Positions 25,560 through 33,913 of a stretch of DNA of 46,242 nucleotides are shown one piece after another. The DNA is from Cytophagaceae bacterium (GTDB lineage: Bacteria; Bacteroidota; Bacteroidia; Cytophagales; Cytophagaceae). The notes under the pieces were generated by a model. That model saw nothing but the letters and a program-made list of their open reading frames with translations. It searched no databases and was not told the DNA's origin. A program made the translations under genes and the position numbers. The stretch covers positions 1-46,242 of the forward strand of contig JAGKWN010000022.1 in the NCBI GenBank assembly GCA_021151805.1, given 5' to 3'. How positions within the stretch are numbered: the stretch's first letter is position 1; each line of letters begins with the position of its first letter.

Positions 25560-26386
25560 AACATCTAAAAATAGCAATACATATTTTTGTTTTTATACTG
25601 CTTACAGTTTTAACACAAATTGGCGGACTTATATACCTTCTTTCATTGCTCACTCATGCATGGATTGAGAAGAGTACAACGAGGAAGATATCCGCCGCAG
25701 CATTAAAGATTTTGACATTTGTATTTTTATATACAGCATGTACCTGCTGGCTTGTGCCACTACTTGCGGAACCTTTTGGCCGTGTGCCACTGCCGGTAAA
25801 AGAAACGGATCACCTCAAGCCACTTACAATTTTAACCTGTGTGATGAACAGACACTATGTAAGGCCAGCGTTAAAGACTGCTGCAGTGGATGCAGCACGA
25901 AGCATGCATGAAAAATTTCCGGGCACAACGGTAAATTATCTGGATGCCAATTTTCCATTCATCAATAAATTTCCGCTGTTGCCGCATTTAAGCCATAATG
26001 ATGGTAAAAAATTAGATCTGGCTTTTTGTTACAGAATGTCTGCTACAAACAAAGACACAAATGACTGTCCTTCTGCGATCGGATATGGTGTTTGCGAAGA
26101 ACCGCTTCCGCATGAAAAAAATACGGCCGCGTTTTGTGCCGCAAATGGATATTGGAATTACAGTGTGCTAACATATATTATTCCACAAAAAAATAAAAAA
26201 ATGTTTTCACTGGATGAAGGAAGAACCCGTGAGCTGGTGCAGCAGCTTACTGCCCAAAAAGCAATTGGAAAATTATTTATAGAACCCCATCTGATAGAAC
26301 GGTTGAAACTACAATCAGATAAGATACGGTTTCATGGTTGTCAGGCAGTAAGGCATGATGACCACATACATATTCAGTTGAAATAA
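25556..26386 (+). CDS. Membrane-anchored putative LAS-type (MepA-like) zinc peptidase
   Basis: 276 residues. Two TM helices (about 7-33 and 45-70) precede a soluble extracytoplasmic domain. That domain has S-H147-NDGKKL-D154 and, near the C-terminus, H267-DD-H270-I-H272. This HxxxxxxD plus HxxHxH arrangement, with the same seven-residue gap, is the metal-site pattern of the LAS superfamily, as in the murein endopeptidase MepA (SHQTGLDVD and HRAHMH). I infer a zinc peptidase acting on peptidoglycan, held to the outer face of the inner membrane. The spacer between motifs carries four extra cysteines (FCYR, DCPS, GVCEE, AFCAA), unusual for MepA. GTG start coupled to the upstream gene. Confidence 0.65.
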   Translation: MKHLKIAIHIFVFILLTVLTQIGGLIYLLSLLTHAWIEKSTTRKISAAALKILTFVFLYTACTCWLVPLLAEPFGRVPLPVKETDHLKPLTILTCVMNRHYVRPALKTAAVDAARSMHEKFPGTTVNYLDANFPFINKFPLLPHLSHNDGKKLDLAFCYRMSATNKDTNDCPSAIGYGVCEEPLPHEKNTAAFCAANGYWNYSVLTYIIPQKNKKMFSLDEGRTRELVQQLTAQKAIGKLFIEPHLIERLKLQSDKIRFHGCQAVRHDDHIHIQLK

Positions 26387-26586
26387 TAATTAAAAGAAGA
26401 GGCAGAAAGTGAAATACCATACATACGTGATTGCCTGACAAACGCATAAAAACCTGCAGGAATCAAAAAAGAATCACATTAAACGCAAACAAAAAATAAA
26501 AGTTTCTCAATTGAAATCATGATTAAAAAAATAAGCATTGCTGTTTTATTTCGAAGGAATACAAAAGTTGTGCAAGCAAAAAACTG

Positions 26587-26618
26587 TTTGTTTAATTCGT
26601 GAATCTTTATTAAACTTG
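26587..26618 (+). promoter_or_regulatory. Promoter of the beta-barrel gene
   Basis: TTTG (26587-26590), 20 bp, TAAACTTG (26611-26618). Only one base differs from the TTTG-N19/21-TAnnTTTG consensus. Leader to the ATG at 26666 is about 40 bases. Confidence 0.7.
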
Positions 26619-26665
26619 ATAAGTTAACCTTAAAAAATGTTTTTTAACTAACCAAAACTTACTTT

Positions 26666-27418
26666 ATGAAAAAAGTTATTATTGCAGTATCATTATTAGC
26701 AGCAGCGCTTGTTTCTAATGCACAGGACGTAGTTGTAGCTAACGTTACACCAGATCCAGCTGCAAAACAATACAAACCAGTACAAGGCGATGTACTAGCT
26801 GAACTTGGTTTGTTTAACACAGGTTTTGTTGACCTTCCAACAAGTACATTCGGTACTCCTCAATTAAAATTCCGTTACTTTTTACAGGATCAAATAGCTC
26901 TTCGTGCTGGTGTTAACCTTTCTCAGCATGCTGAAACAAATAAGATCTATGAAGCTGGCGGATCAGGTACAGGTTTTGAGAAAAACATGACTTCAATCTG
27001 GGGTATCAACGCTGGTCTTGAAAAGCACTTCACAGGCACAGGCAGACTTTCTACGTATGTAGGTGCTGACGTTTCTCTTCAGATCGTTGGTGCTTCTGCT
27101 AAAAGAGAAAATACTGCAGACGGAACTAATTTTACAGATGGAGAATCTGAAAAATTAAAAGGTTACAACTACAATGGTAATAACGGATCATTTGGTTTCG
27201 GCTTACGTGCAGTAACAGGTGCTGACTACTACTTCGTAGATAAAGTATACCTTGGTGCTGAATTCGGTTGGGGTTTTGCTGCTATGAAAGATAGCAAAAC
27301 AAAAACTGAAACTACAACTGGTGGAACTACTACAACTGTAGAAACTAAAACTACTGGTGGTACATTTGACTTGATGCCATCATTAACTGCTGGTGTTCGT
27401 ATTGGTTACAGATTCTAA
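26666..27418 (+). CDS. Outer-membrane beta-barrel protein
   Basis: 250 residues with a clean signal peptide (KKVIIAVSLLAAALVSNAQ). The mature part alternates short amphipathic strands and turns (LKFRYFLQDQIALRAGVNLS, GINAGLEKHFTGTGRLSTYVGADVSLQIVG, GADYYFVDKVYLGAEFGWGF) and ends in AGVRIGYRF, with the terminal phenylalanine used by the BAM complex. A Thr/Lys-rich loop (about 212-232) is probably extracellular. This fits a 10-12 strand porin-like or OmpW/OprF-type barrel. The codons are more uniform than in the neighbours (CTT, GGT, GCT), suggesting high expression, which agrees with the strong promoter and terminator. Confidence 0.85.
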   Translation: MKKVIIAVSLLAAALVSNAQDVVVANVTPDPAAKQYKPVQGDVLAELGLFNTGFVDLPTSTFGTPQLKFRYFLQDQIALRAGVNLSQHAETNKIYEAGGSGTGFEKNMTSIWGINAGLEKHFTGTGRLSTYVGADVSLQIVGASAKRENTADGTNFTDGESEKLKGYNYNGNNGSFGFGLRAVTGADYYFVDKVYLGAEFGWGFAAMKDSKTKTETTTGGTTTTVETKTTGGTFDLMPSLTAGVRIGYRF

Positions 27419-27436
27419 TATCTATACACCTTACAC

Positions 27437-27476
27437 AAAAAAATCCCGTCATGCGATCCGCGTGACGGGATTTTTC
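27437..27476 (+). terminator. Rho-independent terminator after the beta-barrel gene
   Basis: A-run, stem CCCGTCATGCG, loop ATC, stem CGCGTGACGGG with one T-G wobble, then a T-run. Confidence 0.95.
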
Positions 27477-27844
27477 TTTTTAATGAAAGTATTTTTAGTG
27501 CGGTGAAATCAGCAGGAAGATTTTTAACGTTGCCCTCCGGATAATAATAAAATAAAATCTAATCACTGTGTTGATTATTAAACCTGATAAATATGCATGA
27601 TTTGCATCATTGTGCCAATAATCATTTTCATTAATCTTTACAGGTTTGGTAAGCAACACAGATCAGATCTCAGCTTTTTTACAGTGTTATGATTTCGTTA
27701 TATGGCCTTAATTGCGCCAATTCGTTTTCTCAAAAAAAAAGAAAGCCTTATATTAGTATGTTGGCAATTCATGTTTACTAAAAGATCTTTCAGCATGTAG
27801 ATTAGTAAATCATTTTTTGAGCAGAAACTTTATAGAATACAATA
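27477..27844. other. Intergenic region before the CPA2 antiporter
   Basis: About 370 bp, strongly AT-rich, with no credible gene. A small inverted repeat ATGCA/TGCAT lies at 27593-27607. No exact TAnnTTTG sits in front of the antiporter gene. I see no riboswitch-like fold by eye. Confidence 0.4.
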
Positions 27845-30127
27845 ATGAAAAAAGTTAAGGACGGAGCATTTTACCTGGTGGTTGTAGGAGCATTTTCAAT
27901 ATTAATGTATTGGATTGTGGTAATAGGCGCCGGTCTTGAAAAGGACAGGAACATTATACAACGCCAAAGTGATAACAACCAATGGCAGGAATTTATAGCA
28001 GCCATACAGCATAACCTGCAGCACCCGCTGGCTATACTTTTGGCCCAGATCGTTACAATCATTGTTATAGCACGCCTGTTGGGCTGGGTATGCAAGAAAA
28101 TTGGGCAGCCAACAGTAATTGGCGAAATCACGGCCGGTATCATTCTTGGTCCGTCGCTGATTGGCATGTATTTCCCGGAATTCTCTGAAGCACTTTTCCC
28201 TGCAAAATCCTTACCCAACCTGCAGTTCTTAAGTCAGATCGGCTTGATTCTCTTTATGTTCATCATTGGGATGGAACTGGACCTGAAAGTGCTAAGAAAC
28301 AAGGCACACGAAGCTGTTGTGATCAGTCACGCAAGTATGATCTTTCCATTTGCGTTGGGAATGGTTCTGGCTTATTACACCTATCATTCTTTTGCACCGG
28401 AAGGTATTCAGTTTTTATCATTTGCGCTTTTTATGGGTATCGCCATGAGCGTTACAGCGTTTCCCGTACTGGCCAGGATTGTGCAGGAGCGGGGCATCCA
28501 TAAAACCCGGCTGGGTACGGTTGTAATTACCTGCGCCGCCGCCGATGATCTTACAGCCTGGTGTGTACTGGCAGCAGTAATTGCCATTGTTAAAGCAGGC
28601 TCATTTGTTAGTGCATTTTATATCATCGCCTTAGCGTTCATTTATGTAATGGGGATGATCTTTGTGATCAAACCCTTTTTAAAACGTGTAGGAGACCTAC
28701 ACGGAACCCGTGAAAATTTAAGTAAACCGATTGTTGCAATCTTCCTGCTAATTCTGCTGTTATCTTCATATGCAACCGAAGTGATTGGCATTCATGCGTT
28801 GTTTGGCGCATTTATGGCCGGCACCATGATGCCGGAGAATACGCGCTTCCGCAGTATATTCATTGAGAAAGTAGAAGATGTTGCCCTCGTTTTATTACTA
28901 CCACTGTTTTTTGTATTTACAGGCTTACGCACGCAGATTGGTCTATTGAATGATCCATACCTGTGGAAGATCACAGGATTAATTATTCTGGTTGCCGTAA
29001 CCGGCAAATTTATCGGCAGCGCATTGGCCGCAAAATTTGTAGGTCAAAGCTGGAAAAACAGTCTCACCATTGGCGCGCTAATGAACACACGCGGTTTGAT
29101 GGAGTTGGTTGTACTGAATATCGGCTATGATTTGGGCGTACTTACGCCGGAAGTATTTACCATGATGGTGATCATGGCGCTGGTAACAACCGTCATGACC
29201 GGCCCGGCCCTTACTTTCATAAATTATGCGTTCAAAACCAAAACAAAAGAAATTCCGAAAGAAGTTAAAGATGTGAGCAAATACAAGATCCTGCTTTCGT
29301 TTGTTACTCCTGAATCTGGTAAGACCTTATTGAAACTTGCCAATGGTTTGACAAAGAAATCAAGCAGCCAGTCTTCGTTAACAGCCATGCACCTTTCACC
29401 AACCAACGAACTGCATCATTACAACACAGAAGAATACGAAAAGGAAATCTTCAAGCCTATTATTGAAGAATCAGAGCAGCTCAACCAGGAAGTAACAACG
29501 TTATTCAAAGCCGCTAATGATATCAATATTGAAACAGCAGATGTAGCCAACAAAGGCAACTACGATCTATTGCTGTTTGGACTGGGAGAATCTATTTTCC
29601 AGGGTAGCTTACTGGGCAAAGTGATTGGCTTTACAACCCGCATCATTAACCCGGAGAAATTACTGAATACGGTAACAGGAAAAGAAAAACTATTTGACAA
29701 TTCACCTTTTGACGAAAGCACAAAATTAATCTTAGCAAAGACACAGGTACCGGTTGGTATTGTCATTGATAAAAATCTTGAAAAGATTGAACGTGTTTTC
29801 ATTCCGGTGTTTGAAGCGGAGGATGTATCGTTGATCAACTATGCACAAAAACTGATTCAGAACAGTGGCGCGCATGTGGTTATACTGGATGCTTCCGGAC
29901 AAATAAAAAACAACATTGCAGCGATAGAAAAAATCAGAACGATCCAGCAAAGCACACCAAACCATATTGTTCTGCAAAACGAACGGGTGATCGAAAAAAC
30001 ATTCTTACAACACCAGGATATGATGATCATTAGCTTAAACAGCTGGAAAAAACTGGTAGACACAAAAAGTGTATGGTTGACGGATATCCCATCAACACTG
30101 ATCATTGCAGAGAAGATAGAAAAATAA
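27845..30127 (+). CDS. CPA2-family Na+(K+)/H+ antiporter with C-terminal USP-like region
   Basis: 760 residues. A first TM helix (10-28) is followed by a loop and a second hydrophobic core of about 12 helices (60-460). CPA2 signatures are QPTVIGEITAGIILGPSL (88-105), LFMFIIGMELDL (136-147), SVTAFPVLARI (202-212), CAAADDLTAW (230-239) and LMNTRGLMELVVLNIG. The adjacent Asp234-Asp235 pair is the ion site of electrogenic NapA-type exchangers; KefB/KefC have QD. After the membrane part a cytoplasmic region of about 290 residues (from KYKILLSFVTPESGK) resembles two degenerate universal-stress (USP) folds and may be regulatory. Role: cation efflux and pH homeostasis in the inner membrane. Confidence 0.9.
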   Translation: MKKVKDGAFYLVVVGAFSILMYWIVVIGAGLEKDRNIIQRQSDNNQWQEFIAAIQHNLQHPLAILLAQIVTIIVIARLLGWVCKKIGQPTVIGEITAGIILGPSLIGMYFPEFSEALFPAKSLPNLQFLSQIGLILFMFIIGMELDLKVLRNKAHEAVVISHASMIFPFALGMVLAYYTYHSFAPEGIQFLSFALFMGIAMSVTAFPVLARIVQERGIHKTRLGTVVITCAAADDLTAWCVLAAVIAIVKAGSFVSAFYIIALAFIYVMGMIFVIKPFLKRVGDLHGTRENLSKPIVAIFLLILLLSSYATEVIGIHALFGAFMAGTMMPENTRFRSIFIEKVEDVALVLLLPLFFVFTGLRTQIGLLNDPYLWKITGLIILVAVTGKFIGSALAAKFVGQSWKNSLTIGALMNTRGLMELVVLNIGYDLGVLTPEVFTMMVIMALVTTVMTGPALTFINYAFKTKTKEIPKEVKDVSKYKILLSFVTPESGKTLLKLANGLTKKSSSQSSLTAMHLSPTNELHHYNTEEYEKEIFKPIIEESEQLNQEVTTLFKAANDINIETADVANKGNYDLLLFGLGESIFQGSLLGKVIGFTTRIINPEKLLNTVTGKEKLFDNSPFDESTKLILAKTQVPVGIVIDKNLEKIERVFIPVFEAEDVSLINYAQKLIQNSGAHVVILDASGQIKNNIAAIEKIRTIQQSTPNHIVLQNERVIEKTFLQHQDMMIISLNSWKKLVDTKSVWLTDIPSTLIIAEKIEK

Positions 30128-30151
30128 AGAATACAAACATTTTATATTTCG

Positions 30152-30184
30152 AAAAACCGCTTGCTAACAGCAAGCGGTTTTTTT
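30152..30184 (+). terminator. Rho-independent terminator after the antiporter gene
   Basis: AAAAACCGCTTGCT, loop AAC, AGCAAGCGGTTTTT, with further Ts. Perfect 14-bp arms. Confidence 0.95.
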
Positions 30185-30280
30185 ATGAAACAACCACTCA
30201 TTTATGAAAGGGGCCAGAGTGAGGTCTCTTGACATCCACCTTCTAAATGAGTAATTTAACTCAACATCTGAAGCAGCATT

Positions 30281-30874
30281 ATGGCAGGTAGTTATTTAGA
30301 AAGCACACGCAAACAGTTTGAGTATTATAAATTACTGGGCGATAAAACATTTGCGCAGCTGAGCGATGAACAGCTGTACTGGCAATACAATGCAGACAGC
30401 AACAGTGTTGCAATTATCGTAAAACACCTTTGGGGCAATATGCTATCGCGGTGGACAGACTTTCTTACCACCGATGGAGAGAAAGAGTGGCGCAACCGCG
30501 ATGCGGAATTTGAAACCGAAGACAAAACCCGGGCAGCACTACTGGCAAAGTGGAACGAGGGCTGGAGCTGTTTGTTTAATGCATTAAATCAATTAAGCGA
30601 AGCAGATCTGGAGAAGATCATTTATATCCGCAACCAGGGCCATACCGTTATGGAAGCCATTAACAGACAGCTCGCACATTATCCCTATCATGTGGGACAG
30701 ATTGTTTTTTTAGGAAAAATGCTATGCGGAGAAAAATGGCAGTCACTATCTATTCCCAAAGGAAACTCTGCAAGTTACAATGCTGAAAAATTTTCGCAGG
30801 AAAAAAGCAAGCAGCACTTTACAGATGAATATATTAAAAAGCCGGATGCTAATGATACGAATGAAAATGAGTAA
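30281..30874 (+). CDS. DinB-like protein, DUF1572 family
   Basis: 197 residues forming a four-helix DinB/YfiT-like bundle: ESTRKQFEYYKLLGDKTFAQL, SVAIIVKHLWGNMLSRWTDF, and the closing helix INRQLAHYPYHVGQIVFLGK. His49 (VKHLWGN), His133 and His137 (AHYPYH) are at the three positions that bind the metal in DinB proteins. LSDEQLYWQYNADSNSV is the family N-terminal signature. Members are thiol-dependent metalloenzymes or unknown; no substrate can be given. The stop overlaps the start of the next gene by 8 bp, so the two are coupled. Confidence 0.88.
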   Translation: MAGSYLESTRKQFEYYKLLGDKTFAQLSDEQLYWQYNADSNSVAIIVKHLWGNMLSRWTDFLTTDGEKEWRNRDAEFETEDKTRAALLAKWNEGWSCLFNALNQLSEADLEKIIYIRNQGHTVMEAINRQLAHYPYHVGQIVFLGKMLCGEKWQSLSIPKGNSASYNAEKFSQEKSKQHFTDEYIKKPDANDTNENE

Positions 30875-31574
30875 AAAGATGATCATGCATTTTTTTATCG
30901 TTCTGCTCCTGGTATTCATGGGCCATACAGCAAAAGCAGCATTGAAACCGTATGCAGAGTATATTGGCAAACCGGGAAGAACAATCACAGATGACAGAAA
31001 AAATACGGATGAATATGTCTACGATACGTTAACAAAGCAGCTGTTCATTTTCGATTATAAGTTCCTGAACGTGTTTATTTTTAATGATACTATTTTTAAA
31101 ATAATTGTGATCAACGATGGATCTTTGTTTGATGAGCCCTGTACGATTGATACAATCTATGAAGACAAATTGCTGCTGCAGAAATTTGAACAATACTACA
31201 CAAAAAAGTATCAGGTCAAACCGGATTATCAAACAGCGCCAATGGGACTTGTTAAACTGACGCAGGAATTTGGTATTGCTTGTGGACCTAGCGGTAAGCC
31301 AACAGCCTTGGGTGCCCGTTATTTAATACTTTCAGATAAAGCTAATTATTCTTCTGAAGAAGTTAAACGCCTGTTGTTAAGTTTTGATCCGAATGACCGG
31401 TTGATCGGAGTATTGCTTTACAATAAAAAACCTGTACAGGAATTAGCACCTGTTGCACAAGTAATACTTAACAGCACTTTCACGTTTCATTATTGCCATG
31501 GTTGCGAACCAAGTATGAAACCAACAAGAACGGCAAAGGAAATAAGTTCGGCTGTAGAGCGGATCGGGAAGTAA
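30867..31574 (+). CDS. Exported hypothetical protein
   Basis: 235 residues from the ATG at 30867, which overlaps the previous stop by 8 bp (ATGAGTAA). This start gives a proper signal peptide (MSKKMIMHFFIVLLLVFMGHTAKA); starts farther upstream, such as 30780, would add a charged stretch in front of it. The mature part has TLTKQLFIFDYKFLNVFIFNDTIFKIIVIND and, later, SFDPNDRLIGVLLYNKKPVQ, plus a C-terminal CHGCEPSMKPTRTA. The two cysteines in HYCHGCEPS could form a disulfide or bind metal. I do not recognise the family. It should be periplasmic and may work with the DinB-like neighbour. Confidence 0.75.
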   Translation: MSKKMIMHFFIVLLLVFMGHTAKAALKPYAEYIGKPGRTITDDRKNTDEYVYDTLTKQLFIFDYKFLNVFIFNDTIFKIIVINDGSLFDEPCTIDTIYEDKLLLQKFEQYYTKKYQVKPDYQTAPMGLVKLTQEFGIACGPSGKPTALGARYLILSDKANYSSEEVKRLLLSFDPNDRLIGVLLYNKKPVQELAPVAQVILNSTFTFHYCHGCEPSMKPTRTAKEISSAVERIGK

Positions 31575-31670
31575 TTGCTTAGACCAACCAATAAATTCTT
31601 TTAGATAAAATGGAATGTTCGGACATAAGATTGAATATCCGTTTAATTTCAACAGAAAGTAAAAAACTAT

Positions 31671-32408
31671 TTACGAATTCCAGATTTCCCAGGCTTTCTC
31701 TGCCTGTCCGATCAGCATGGGTAAACCGTTCATGACATGCGCACCGCGCTCGCGGCCTTTTTTCATGAACACCGTTTCTTCAGGATTGTACACCAGGTCG
31801 TACAGATAATGTTGATCTGTTAAAAATTCATACGGAATAGCCGGAAAGGAATCCACATCGGGATACATGCCCAGCGGTGATGTATTGATGATGATGCTGT
31901 GTTCATTCATCAACTCAGCGTTCAGTTCAGCATAGCTGAGCATATTTTCGCTTTTTGTACGCGACACATATTTATATGGAATACCCAGGTCTCGCAGCGC
32001 AGTAACCACGGCCTTTGCAGCGCCGCCGGTGCCAAGTACCAATGCTTTGTGTGCCGTATTTTTAGAAATAAATGCTTCCAGGGAATTTTTAAAACCGTAG
32101 TAGTCGGAATTGTAGCCAATCAGCTTGCCGTCATCCATCACCCGGATCACATTTACCGCACCGATTTCTTTAGCCGCCGGATCAAGGTCGTTTAAAAAAG
32201 GAATGATCTCCTGCTTATAAGGTATGGTTACGTTAAAGCCGCGCAGATTGGCGCCGGAGCGTAGCAACGCAGAAAACTCCTGAATGGTATCTAATGGAAA
32301 GTTTTCATAGATACAGTCTTGAATACCTTCCCGCTGGAATTTTTCGGTAAAGTATTTTTTTGAAAAGGAATGCGACAGACGATAACCAATTAAACCGTAT
32401 GTTTTCAT
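31671..32408 (-). CDS. aroE: Shikimate dehydrogenase
   Basis: 245 residues, the shorter AroE form normal in Bacteroidota. It reduces 3-dehydroshikimate to shikimate with NADPH in aromatic amino acid synthesis. Visible: SHSFSKKYF (12-20) for substrate binding, NVTIPYKQEI with catalytic Lys65, NSDYYGF with Asp102, the Rossmann turn GTGGAAKAV (126-134), the SRTKS NADP-phosphate site, NTSPLGMYPD, and the C-terminal GLPMLIGQAEKAW. It follows a terminator hairpin that ends the dedA gene, so it may depend on partial readthrough or on its own weak promoter in the 72-bp gap. Cytoplasmic. Confidence 0.97.
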   Translation of the reverse strand: MKTYGLIGYRLSHSFSKKYFTEKFQREGIQDCIYENFPLDTIQEFSALLRSGANLRGFNVTIPYKQEIIPFLNDLDPAAKEIGAVNVIRVMDDGKLIGYNSDYYGFKNSLEAFISKNTAHKALVLGTGGAAKAVVTALRDLGIPYKYVSRTKSENMLSYAELNAELMNEHSIIINTSPLGMYPDVDSFPAIPYEFLTDQHYLYDLVYNPEETVFMKKGRERGAHVMNGLPMLIGQAEKAWEIWNS

Positions 32409-32433
32409 TTTTACTCAGACTGTATGCGTAAAT

Positions 32434-32462
32434 GAAAAAGCCCTTTCGATCGGAAAGGGCTT
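32434..32462 (-). terminator. Terminator after dedA
   Basis: Read on the minus strand: AAGCCCTTTC, a short loop, GAAAGGGCTTTTTC. It is placed between the dedA stop (32481) and the aroE start (32408). Confidence 0.9.
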
Positions 32463-32480
32463 GTAATGATTCAGCTGCTT

Positions 32481-33134
32481 TTATGCCGCTGCTTTTTTGT
32501 TTCGAAAATATTCTACGATGATGGGCAGTATAGAAATGAATATAATTGCCACCATAGCTATGTCAATATGCTTTTTAATAATCTCGAATTCACCTAAGAA
32601 ATATCCAGCCAGTGTTAATCCTACAACCCACACAATACCGCCAATTACATTATAAGCAATAAAACGTGAATAGTTCATTTTACTGATGCCTGCAACAAAT
32701 GGAGCAAACGTGCGGACAATCGGAACAAAACGAGCCATAATAATTGTTTTGCCGCCATGTTTTTCATAAAAAGCCTGAGCGGTATTCAGATGTTCTTTCT
32801 TTAGTAACTTCATAAAGAAGTTTTTCGGCTCATCTGTGAAAATTTTAGGGCCAATAAACTTTCCAATATGATAATTAACGGTGTCACCTAAAATCGCCCC
32901 GACAATAAGTATTGCCATTAACAGCCATAGATTCAAACTGCCTTGAGCGACAATCATGCCTGCCACAAATAACAATGAATCACCTGGAAGGAAAGGAGTA
33001 ACAACCAGCCCTGTTTCAGCAAAGATTACAAGAAATAAGATAACGTATACCAGTGTGCCGTAATCTGCAACCAATACAGGCAACTTGTCGCCTATATGCA
33101 GAAGCCAGTCAAGAATAAACTTAATAAATTCCAT
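32481..33134 (-). CDS. DedA-family (VTT/SNARE-associated) membrane protein
   Basis: 217 residues with the DedA pattern: TLVYVILFLVIFAETGLVVTPFLPGDSLLFVAG, then GAILGDTVNYHIGKFIG, ARFVPIVRTFAPFVAGI, and two C-terminal TM helices (VIGGIVWVVGLTLAGYFLG, MVAIIFISILPIIVEYF). FLPGDS, the E before it and the R in ARFVPIVR are the conserved functional residues. DedA proteins move lipids, including undecaprenyl phosphate and phospholipids, across the inner membrane. Its start is 6 bp after the comA stop, so it belongs to the TPR-comA-dedA operon. Transport of a sulfonolipid precursor is an attractive but untested idea. Confidence 0.93.
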   Translation of the reverse strand: MEFIKFILDWLLHIGDKLPVLVADYGTLVYVILFLVIFAETGLVVTPFLPGDSLLFVAGMIVAQGSLNLWLLMAILIVGAILGDTVNYHIGKFIGPKIFTDEPKNFFMKLLKKEHLNTAQAFYEKHGGKTIIMARFVPIVRTFAPFVAGISKMNYSRFIAYNVIGGIVWVVGLTLAGYFLGEFEIIKKHIDIAMVAIIFISILPIIVEYFRNKKAAA

Positions 33135-33140
33135 TTCTTG

Positions 33141-33911
33141 TTACAGCTTGTCGATGAAATGGTGGAATGTATCGCTGCGTAAACCTAAGCGTACTGTTTC
33201 AAGAGGGATCAATTCATTCGGAGCAATGTTTCCTAAGTTCACGTTTGCACCGCATAGTTTTACGAAGAATACCTGCTGTTCTTTTTGTGGAGCTTCCCAG
33301 ATGATTTTATCTACCGGTACTGCACTTAAAATATCTTCTACCAGACCTGAACGAACTTCACCGGTTGAACGGAACAAACCAACGTTACCCGCTTCGCGAG
33401 CTTCGCCGATTACTTTCCATGAACCTGCTTCAAGTTCTGTGTTCATTAATTTGATCCATTTGGAAGGAGGAATGATCTTTTCAGCATCTTTAGAACCTAC
33501 TTCAGACAACACGGTTACTTGTGTAGCAAGTTTAGAAATGTATTCGCATTTTTCGTCGTGCGCCAATTCAATAGAACCGTCAGAAACTTCTGCATGAACC
33601 AAACCATATTTGTCTAAAAGCTTTCTGTAATCGTCGAACTGATTTCTTACAATGAATGCTTCAAATAATGTACCACCAAGATAACAAGGGATTCCAGCAG
33701 ATTTGTAAAGGGCTAACTTTTCTTTAAATGTTGGTGTAACATAAGAGGTTGCCCAGCCAAGTTTTACGATATCAATGTAGTCGCTTGAAACAGAAAGCAT
33801 GTCTTCAACTTCACGGCAACTTAATCCTTTATCCATCACCATTGTAAAACCAGACTCGCGTGGTTTAGTCGTTCTCTCAGGAACCTTTGAAAGGGTAAAA
33901 TTTTGGTACAT
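33141..33911 (-). CDS. comA: Phosphosulfolactate synthase (ComA family)
   Basis: 256 residues, a TIM-barrel enzyme that adds sulfite to phosphoenolpyruvate to make (2R)-phospho-3-sulfolactate. Motifs: RESGFTMVMDKGLS, DIVKLGWATSYVT, CYLGGTLFEAFIVRNQ, HAEVSDGSIEL, VLSEVGSKD, IGEAREAGNVGLFRSTGEVR, IIWEAPQKEQQVFFVKLCGANVNLGN. The enzyme was described in coenzyme M synthesis in methanogens and in Bacillus sulfolactate formation. In Bacteroidota a plausible end product is sulfonolipid (capnine), through cysteate. It lies 2 bp after the TPR gene and 6 bp before dedA, in one operon. No other sulfonate-pathway gene is nearby. Confidence 0.9.
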   Translation of the reverse strand: MYQNFTLSKVPERTTKPRESGFTMVMDKGLSCREVEDMLSVSSDYIDIVKLGWATSYVTPTFKEKLALYKSAGIPCYLGGTLFEAFIVRNQFDDYRKLLDKYGLVHAEVSDGSIELAHDEKCEYISKLATQVTVLSEVGSKDAEKIIPPSKWIKLMNTELEAGSWKVIGEAREAGNVGLFRSTGEVRSGLVEDILSAVPVDKIIWEAPQKEQQVFFVKLCGANVNLGNIAPNELIPLETVRLGLRSDTFHHFIDKL

Positions 33912-33913
33912 TT

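Noticed and set aside
26518..26601. A 27-codon ORF upstream of the beta-barrel gene
   Set aside because: Too short, no homology that I can see, and it overlaps the -33 promoter element.
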